From an uncultured Clostridia bacterium (GTDB taxonomy: Bacteria; Bacillota; Clostridia; Oscillospirales; Ruminococcaceae), in assembly GCA_937893735.1 (NCBI GenBank), contig CALBGD010000441.1:1-5649 (forward strand): a stretch of DNA of 5,649 bases. The letters run 5' to 3'. Below the pieces are notes generated by a model that had not been told where the DNA came from, searched no databases, and saw only the letters and a program-made list of their open reading frames with translations. This document shows, piece by piece, positions 1 through 4,006 of the stretch. Each line of letters starts with the position of its first letter. Position 1 is the stretch's first letter. Made by a program: the position numbers and the translations under genes.

Positions 1-975
1 CAGGCGGTGCTGTACCTCAGAATTTACGCGCTGGGAATGCCAGCGATGGCGGTGTACAATTTCGGCAGCGGAGTGCTCAGTGCCTGCGGTGAGACAAAGC
101 GCCCGCTTCTCTACCTTACGATAGCCGGAGCGCTGAACGTAGCGCTCAACCTGTTCTTCGTAATAGTCTGCGGAATGGCGGCGGAGGGAGTCGCTCTGGC
201 GAGCGTCATCGCGCAGTATCTCTCGGCGGCGCTGATACTGGTGCACCTTTTCCTCAGAAAGGACTGCTGCGGGCTGCGCTTCACCAGAAAATACTTTGAG
301 CGCCGCGCCTGTGCAGACGTGCTTATGCTGGGTATCCCCTCGGGAATACAGAACGCGATATTCGCAGTGGCGAACCTGTTCGTTCAGGCGGGAGTGAACC
401 ACTTTGACGCGATAATGGTATCGGGGAACTCCGCAGCCGCAAACGCGGACACCATCATATTCAACGTGATGGCGGCATTCTACACGGCGTGCGCCAGCTT
501 CGTGAGCTGCAACCGCGGCGCCGGAAACACCGACCGCATGAAGAAAAGCTACATCATAAGCCTTGTGTACTCGTTCGCCGCCGGAGCGCTCCTCGGGGGA
601 CTTCTGTTGGTGTTCGGCAGGCAGTTCCTGTCGCTCTTCGCGAACGATACGGAGGTCATAGAAGCCGGAATGCAGCGCCTTGGAATAATGGGCTGGTCGT
701 ATATGATAGGGGCATTCATGGACTGCACGATAGCCGCCTCCCGCGGGATAGGAAAGAGCATAGCCCCCACCGTTATAGTAGTGATGGGTTCCTGTGTGTT
801 CCGGGTAATATGGGTGTACACGATTTTCGCGTATTTCCAGACGATTCCGTCGCTTTATCTGCTGTACAGCTTCTCGTGGGCTATCACAGCAATTGCCGAG
901 ATAATTTACTTCGTGGTAAGCTACCGGAAAATGCTGCGGGAAAGGGATTTCGGAAATGTTTCCGCAGCAGCGTGA
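1..975 (+). CDS. MATE-family efflux transporter, 5'-truncated by window edge
   Basis: This is an inner-membrane antiporter of the MATE (multidrug and toxic compound extrusion) family, which exports cationic or drug-like compounds in exchange for Na+ or H+; the substrate cannot be told from sequence. The frame is open from base 1 (324 codons visible, TGA at 973-975). The Met at base 7 lies inside a conserved segment and is not the true start. With a usual length near 450 residues, about 120-130 N-terminal residues should lie upstream. Near the left end the RIYALGMPAMAVYNFGSG and GETKRPL stretches match the end of the first MatE repeat. The second repeat begins near codon 107 (LGIPSGIQNAIF), followed by NSAAANADTIIFN. 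About eight hydrophobic segments follow in order, for example near codons 36-57, 63-85, 152-169, 183-206, 254-278 and 284-307, and the tail is short and basic. No frameshift is seen. It is probably transcribed separately from the downstream glucan genes. Confidence 0.9.
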   Translation, partial: QAVLYLRIYALGMPAMAVYNFGSGVLSACGETKRPLLYLTIAGALNVALNLFFVIVCGMAAEGVALASVIAQYLSAALILVHLFLRKDCCGLRFTRKYFERRACADVLMLGIPSGIQNAIFAVANLFVQAGVNHFDAIMVSGNSAAANADTIIFNVMAAFYTACASFVSCNRGAGNTDRMKKSYIISLVYSFAAGALLGGLLLVFGRQFLSLFANDTEVIEAGMQRLGIMGWSYMIGAFMDCTIAASRGIGKSIAPTVIVVMGSCVFRVIWVYTIFAYFQTIPSLYLLYSFSWAITAIAEIIYFVVSYRKMLRERDFGNVSAAA

Positions 976-982
976 GGGATTC

Positions 983-1000
983 AATTCGGAATTCGGAATT
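983..1000. repeat. Heptad tandem repeat, AATTCGG x2 plus AATT
   Basis: Two perfect copies of the 7-mer AATTCGG are followed by a partial third copy, starting eight bases after the transporter stop codon. The unit is not coding. Short direct repeats of this kind beside GC-rich hairpins look like part of an interspersed repeat rather than a regulatory site, but a single locus cannot show that. Confidence 0.6.
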
Positions 1001-1005
1001 AATGA

Positions 1006-1018
1006 GCCGCTTCGCGGC
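1006..1018. other. Small GC hairpin after the MATE gene
   Basis: GCCGC (1006-1010) pairs perfectly with GCGGC (1014-1018) around a three-base TTC loop. The following bases GGATTTTG contain only a weak T stretch, so this is at best a poor terminator for the transporter gene. It sits directly between the heptad repeat and the palindromic element and may belong to the same repeat block. Confidence 0.5.
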
Positions 1019-1034
1019 GGATTTTGAATATTGC

Positions 1035-1145
1035 AGGGGAGGGGCAAATCGTCCATGATTGCCCTATGCCTTTGTTGTGCGCCATTTTCAGCGCTTTGTA
1101 AATTGAGCGAAAACATGATATTCGGGAGGGGCAAGCCCCTCCCCT
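1035..1145. repeat. MITE-like element bounded by 11-bp inverted repeats
   Basis: AGGGGAGGGGC at 1035-1045 recurs as its exact reverse complement at 1135-1145, enclosing 89 bases with no credible gene. Each end also forms its own hairpin. On the left, GGGCAA (1042-1047) pairs with TTGCCC (1059-1064), extended by TC/GA after one bulged A. On the right, GGGAGGGGC (1124-1132) pairs with GCCCCTCCC (1135-1143). Paired GC-rich palindromes of this type are characteristic of small non-autonomous repeats or BIME-like interspersed elements. No transposase is present and no clear target-site duplication flanks the ends (TATTGC to the left, ACGTTT to the right). Mobility is therefore inference; the inverted repeat itself is directly visible. 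Confidence 0.55.
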
Positions 1146-1154
1146 ACGTTTTTT
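1124..1154 (+). terminator. Probable intrinsic (rho-independent) terminator
   Basis: A perfect 9-bp, almost all-GC stem (1124-1132 with 1135-1143; effectively 8 bp closing a CAAG tetraloop) is followed after five bases by six T residues (1149-1154). The order of stem then T tract fits termination on the + strand; the minus-strand side has no T run directly after the stem. It would end transcripts from the MATE gene, about 150 bases past its stop codon, and insulate the glucan operon promoter. The five-base gap before the T tract is slightly long, and the same stem is one end of the repeat element, so function may be secondary. Confidence 0.65.
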
Positions 1155-1302
1155 ATCCAGTGTTTGTGGAAGTATCGCACCGAGAAAGACGTGAGAGAAC
1201 CTCCGCCTGCGTTTTTTCAGCGGTTTTCCGCGTGATTCCGTTGTGTTTATTACCGAAGCCGCCTTCGATTATTTGTGCAAAACATAAAATTTTCCTAACC
1301 CC
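1155..1302. other. Gene-free stretch between terminator and promoter
   Basis: I see no supported gene, tRNA or known RNA here. Small frames exist on both strands but lack ribosome binding sites and family resemblance. Minor inverted repeats are visible: GCGG/CCGC around TTTT (1220-1231) and CGAAG/CTTCG around CCGC (1254-1267). Neither is followed by a T tract. The DNA becomes AT-rich toward 1280-1300, as is common just upstream of a promoter. Confidence 0.55.
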
Positions 1303-1331
1303 TTGAAAAAAGCGCGGATTTGTGTTAAAAT
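1303..1331 (+). promoter_or_regulatory. Sigma70/SigA-type promoter of the glucan operon
   Basis: The -35 hexamer TTGAAA (1303-1308) and the -10 hexamer TAAAAT (1326-1331) are separated by exactly 17 bases. A TG dinucleotide at 1323-1324, one base before the -10, gives an extended -10 element. Each hexamer differs from consensus at one position. Upstream DNA at about 1280-1295 is A/T-rich and could act as an UP-like region. The predicted start of transcription is near 1337-1339, inside the operator described next, leaving a leader of about 80 bases before the TTG start of the repressor gene. Confidence 0.8.
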
Positions 1332-1336
1332 CAATA

Positions 1337-1352
1337 CCGGAAACGTTTTCGG
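1337..1352. promoter_or_regulatory. LacI/GalR-family operator overlapping the +1 site
   Basis: CCGGAAACGTTTTCGG is a 16-bp palindrome centred on CG (1344/1345), with seven of eight base pairs symmetric; the exception is G1340 opposite T1349. A central CpG flanked by AAA/TTT is the hallmark of sites bound by LacI/GalR-type repressors, whose hinge helices open the minor groove at that step. It lies 5 bases after the -10 box, where a bound repressor would block initiation. The adjacent gene encodes such a regulator, so autoregulation is the simplest reading. A catabolite (CcpA cre) role is possible because cre sites share the AAACG core, but the usual TG at the left edge is CG here. Confidence 0.75.
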
Positions 1353-1365
1353 AAAAGCAGACTAA

Positions 1366-1403
1366 CCGGAATGCGCCCGGACAGCCCGGGAGTATAATTC
1401 CGG
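1366..1403 (+). promoter_or_regulatory. Two-tier stem-loop in the 5' leader of the repressor mRNA
   Basis: An outer perfect 7-bp stem joins CCGGAAT (1366-1372) to ATTCCGG (1397-1403). Inside it a 5-bp stem joins CCCGG (1376-1380) to CCGGG (1386-1390) around a five-base loop; the two are separated by an asymmetric internal loop (GCG against AGTATA). The structure ends four bases before the Shine-Dalgarno site and has no following T tract, so it is not a terminator. It could limit repressor translation or protect the 5' end of the message. I recognise no known riboswitch class in it. Confidence 0.5.
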
Positions 1404-1407
1404 ACAT

Positions 1408-1413
1408 AAGGTG
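1408..1413 (+). promoter_or_regulatory. Ribosome binding site that fixes the TTG start of the repressor
   Basis: AAGGTG lies five bases before TTG at 1419. The nearby GTG at 1411 reaches a stop within three codons, and no ATG precedes the conserved helix-turn-helix in frame. The weak SD match plus TTG suggests modest repressor synthesis. Confidence 0.75.
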
Positions 1414-1418
1414 AAAAA

Positions 1419-2414
1419 TTGACTATAAAGGATATCGCAAAGCTCGCCGGGTGCGGAGTGAGCACAGTGTCCCGCGCCCTCAACGGCAGCGACGAGATAA
1501 GCGAAGCCACACGCGCACGGATAAACGAGGTAATAAGGCAGTACAACTACACGCCCAATGGCAACGCCCGCAGAATGCGGCAGACCGCGGCGAAAACCAT
1601 ACTGATAATCGTAAACGGCAGCAGCAACCTGTTCTTCTCGCCGCTCATCGAGCAGATGCAGACCACGGCGGCGGCTTCCGGATTTCAGGTGGCGGTGAAC
1701 TACATCGACGAGCAGGACGACGAGGTGCTCTGCGCACAGCAGCTCTGCACCGAGCAGAAGCCCTCCGGGATAATCTTCCTCGGCGGCGACATACGCAATT
1801 TCAGCAGGAGCTTCCCGAATATCACGGTGCCCTGCGTGCTCAGCACGGCAAGCGCCGAGGAGCTGGGATTCAAGAACCTCTCCTCCGTCAGCATAGACGA
1901 TTTCGCCGGCGGAAAGGCGGCTATGGAGCAGCTATTTTCCCTCGGCCACAGGAACATCGGGATACTCGGCGGCGACCTTAATTCCGACGGACCCTCTGGG
2001 CTGCGGTACAGCGGCGTCAAGGCGGCGTGCGCGGAAAACGGCGTAAAGGAACCGGTATGCGAGCTGTGCTCCTACACATTCAGCTCCGCGTATGAGGCGG
2101 CGATGGCGCTCTACCACGAGTGCCCCGGCATGACTGCAGTGTTCGCGATGTCCGATATAATCGCGGTGGGAGCCGTCCGGGCGCTGCTCGATATAGGGCT
2201 TCGCGTCCCGCAGGATATCTCGGTGATAGGCTTCGACGGAATAGACATCTCGGAGTTCACGAATCCGCGGATCTCCACGTTCGCACAGCCGCTCCACCAG
2301 ATATCAAGCCTTTCGGTGAGAATGCTGGTGAACATGATAGAAAACGGCGCGCAGGCGGGTCATGTGACCTTAAAGGCACAGTACAAGCCCGGCGATTCCG
2401 TCAGCAGGATATGA
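1419..2414 (+). CDS. LacI/GalR-family transcriptional repressor (putative maltodextrin-operon regulator)
   Basis: This is a cytoplasmic sugar-responsive DNA-binding protein of 331 residues, the normal family length. The N-terminal helix-turn-helix is unmistakable (TIKDIAKLAG at 2-11, VSTVSRALNG at 14-23), followed by YTPN at 44-47 and the hinge helix NARRM at 49-53. The periplasmic-binding-protein-like ligand domain follows: TILIIVNG from 60, GIIFLGGD at 117-124, SIDDFAGGKAA at 158-168, GHRNIGILGG at 176-185 and VIGFDGIDIS from 269. Asp273 corresponds to the conserved effector-binding Asp of the family. At hinge position 53 there is Met where most members carry the Leu that intercalates at the operator CpG. 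Translation begins at TTG, supported by the AAGGTG site and by alignment of the HTH at residue 2. It is the first gene of the operon, beside a matching palindromic operator, so autoregulation is likely. The ligand is inferred from the neighbours (a maltodextrin-type or derived sugar), not from its own residues. Confidence 0.92.
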   Translation: MTIKDIAKLAGCGVSTVSRALNGSDEISEATRARINEVIRQYNYTPNGNARRMRQTAAKTILIIVNGSSNLFFSPLIEQMQTTAAASGFQVAVNYIDEQDDEVLCAQQLCTEQKPSGIIFLGGDIRNFSRSFPNITVPCVLSTASAEELGFKNLSSVSIDDFAGGKAAMEQLFSLGHRNIGILGGDLNSDGPSGLRYSGVKAACAENGVKEPVCELCSYTFSSAYEAAMALYHECPGMTAVFAMSDIIAVGAVRALLDIGLRVPQDISVIGFDGIDISEFTNPRISTFAQPLHQISSLSVRMLVNMIENGAQAGHVTLKAQYKPGDSVSRI

Positions 2415-2459
2415 CTTCACAGCCAGACGGCTTTGAAATACAGCTAAACAGAACATTTT

Positions 2460-2465
2460 GGAGGA
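2460..2465 (+). promoter_or_regulatory. Ribosome binding site setting the ATG start of malQ
   Basis: GGAGGA lies four bases before ATG at 2470. The frame is open further upstream to a TTG at 2458, but that codon would place this strong SD inside the gene, and no SD precedes it, so ATG 2470 is preferred. The 55-base gap after the repressor gene shows no CG-centred operator and no terminator. Confidence 0.8.
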
Positions 2466-2469
2466 AACA

Positions 2470-3987
2470 ATGAGAAAAAGCGGCATTTTACTGCACATCG
2501 CCTCACTGCCGAACAAATACGGCATAGGCACCATGGGCAGGGAGGCTTATAATTTCGTGGACTGGCTCAAGAGCGCCGGTCAGAGCCTCTGGCAGATACT
2601 GCCCCTGTCACAGACAAGCTACGGCGATTCGCCCTATCAGAGCTTCTCGATATTCGCCGGGAACCCCTACTTCATCAGCCTTGAGACCCTCGAGGAGGAA
2701 GGTCTGCTGGAGCACTCGGATTACGCAGACATCGAGTGGTGCGAGAACCCCAGATACATCGACTACGCCACCATGTACGAGAATTTCTACAAGGTCATGA
2801 GAGTCGCGTACAAGCGGTTTGTTCTGTCCGAAAATGGTAACGTTTCCGGAGGGTACAAAGAGTTCCTCGCGGAAAACCCGTGGCTCAAAAACTACACCCT
2901 CTTCATGGCTCTGAAAGATGCACACGGCGGCAAGAGCTGGGGCGAGTGGGAAAAGCCGCTCCGCCTGAGAGAGCCGCAGGCAGTGGCAAAGGCTGAGAAG
3001 CAGCACGCCACCGAGATGGATTTCTACGCGTTCCTGCAGTACAAGTTCTTCCAGCAGTGGACGAAGCTAAAGGAATATGCCAACGCGAACGGCATTCAGA
3101 TAATCGGCGATATCCCGATATACTGCGCCCTGGACAGCGCGGACGTATGGTGCGAGCCGGAGCTGTTCCAGCTTGATGAAAACCGCGTTCCCACCGTTGT
3201 AGCGGGATTCCCGCCGGACGCTTTCTCCGCTGACGGTCAGCTCTGGGGCAACCCCATCTACGACTGGGACAGAATGAAGCAGGAAAACTACCGCTGGTGG
3301 GTCGGCAGAATGAGCTTTGCCAAGAAGCTGTATGACATCGTGAGAATCGACCACTTCATCGGCTTCAACAGCTACTACGCTATCCCGTTCGGTAATAAGA
3401 CCGCCCACGGCGGCGAATGGCGCGAGGGTCCGAAATACGACCTGTTCCGCGTTATCAAGGAGCAGACCGGAAAGGACGGTATCATCGCCGAGGACCTCGG
3501 AATAATCACCCCCTCCGTTCGCAGACTGCTGAAGCAGGCGGCTTACCCGGGAATGAAGGTGCTCCAGTTCGCGTTCGACCCCACCGGAAAGAGCGAGTAC
3601 CTCCCGCAGAACTACACCTCACAGAACTGCGTTGTGTACACCTCCACGCATGACAGCGACACCGCGCTCGGCTGGTATAACACTCTCGACCGCGCCACAA
3701 AGAAATTCACCAAGGAATACCTCGGCATACGCAGGGCTTCAGAGCTTCCCCGGGCGTTCATCGACCTCGCATGGAAGAGCACCGCTGACATGGCTATGAC
3801 CACCATTCAGGAGCTGTGCGGATTCAGCACCGAGGCGCGCATAAACGTGCCCTCCACAGTCGGCAATAACTGGCGCTGGAGAACCCTCGAAGAGGATTTC
3901 ACCGCTGAAAATGCCGCCTACCTCGACCGCATGACCGAGATCTGCAACCGAAAAGTCCCCGCCGCAAAGAAGCGCGGGAAGAACTGA
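2470..3987 (+). CDS. malQ: 4-alpha-glucanotransferase (amylomaltase), GH77
   Basis: This cytoplasmic enzyme transfers alpha-1,4-glucan segments between maltodextrins, lengthening chains and releasing glucose; longer products become substrates for the phosphorylase encoded next. At 505 residues it is the compact Thermus-type form, without the N-terminal extension of the enterobacterial enzyme (about 690 residues). Family signatures run in order: SGILLHIASLPNKYGIG at 4-20, GDSPYQSFS at 52-60 and AGNPYFI from 63. Then come IIGDIPIY, the flexible-loop region GFPPDAFSADGQLWGNP at 246-262, RIDHFIGF with nucleophile Asp294, IIAEDLG with acid/base Glu341, and TSTHDSDT with the third catalytic Asp395. 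All three carboxylates are present, so the enzyme should be active. THDSDT has Ser where many relatives have Asn. The gene follows the repressor by 55 bases and precedes the phosphorylase by 19, fitting one transcript. A sequence resembling the operator split by six bases lies at 2828-2849 within the coding region. Confidence 0.96.
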   Translation: MRKSGILLHIASLPNKYGIGTMGREAYNFVDWLKSAGQSLWQILPLSQTSYGDSPYQSFSIFAGNPYFISLETLEEEGLLEHSDYADIEWCENPRYIDYATMYENFYKVMRVAYKRFVLSENGNVSGGYKEFLAENPWLKNYTLFMALKDAHGGKSWGEWEKPLRLREPQAVAKAEKQHATEMDFYAFLQYKFFQQWTKLKEYANANGIQIIGDIPIYCALDSADVWCEPELFQLDENRVPTVVAGFPPDAFSADGQLWGNPIYDWDRMKQENYRWWVGRMSFAKKLYDIVRIDHFIGFNSYYAIPFGNKTAHGGEWREGPKYDLFRVIKEQTGKDGIIAEDLGIITPSVRRLLKQAAYPGMKVLQFAFDPTGKSEYLPQNYTSQNCVVYTSTHDSDTALGWYNTLDRATKKFTKEYLGIRRASELPRAFIDLAWKSTADMAMTTIQELCGFSTEARINVPSTVGNNWRWRTLEEDFTAENAAYLDRMTEICNRKVPAAKKRGKN

Positions 3988-3993
3988 TATTGA

Positions 3994-3999
3994 AAGGAG
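3994..3999 (+). promoter_or_regulatory. Strong ribosome binding site of the phosphorylase gene
   Basis: AAGGAG lies seven bases before ATG at 4007, near-ideal for a Firmicutes-type start. It falls in the 19-base gap after malQ, which leaves no room for a promoter or terminator and supports co-transcription. Confidence 0.85.
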
Positions 4000-4006
4000 A
4001 ATCACT

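Noticed and set aside
489..1058. 189-codon + strand frame overlapping the MATE gene
   Set aside because: Arg- and Pro-rich out-of-frame translation of the transporter gene, running into the repeat region; a shadow frame.
1031..1306. 91-codon + strand frame in the intergenic region
   Set aside because: It starts with TTG inside the palindromic element, runs through the terminator and has no SD or recognisable protein features.
1337..1352. CcpA cre site as the main reading of the palindrome
   Set aside because: The AAACG core fits, but the typical left TG is CG, and a cognate LacI-family gene is immediately downstream; kept only as an alternative.
1153..1407. 84-codon minus-strand frame across the promoter region
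   Set aside because: It overlaps a clear + strand promoter, operator and leader; it has no SD or family resemblance and is best explained by chance.
2421..2432. AGCC/GGCT mini-hairpin between the repressor and malQ as terminator or attenuator
   Set aside because: Only four base pairs and no real T tract; too weak to interrupt the operon.
2433..2461. TTGAAA at 2433-2438 as an internal promoter for malQ
   Set aside because: Seventeen bases downstream there is no -10-like hexamer (TTTTGG), so no promoter is supported.
2458..2469. Upstream TTG as start of malQ
   Set aside because: It would bury the strong GGAGGA site inside the gene; ATG 2470 begins exactly where family members start.
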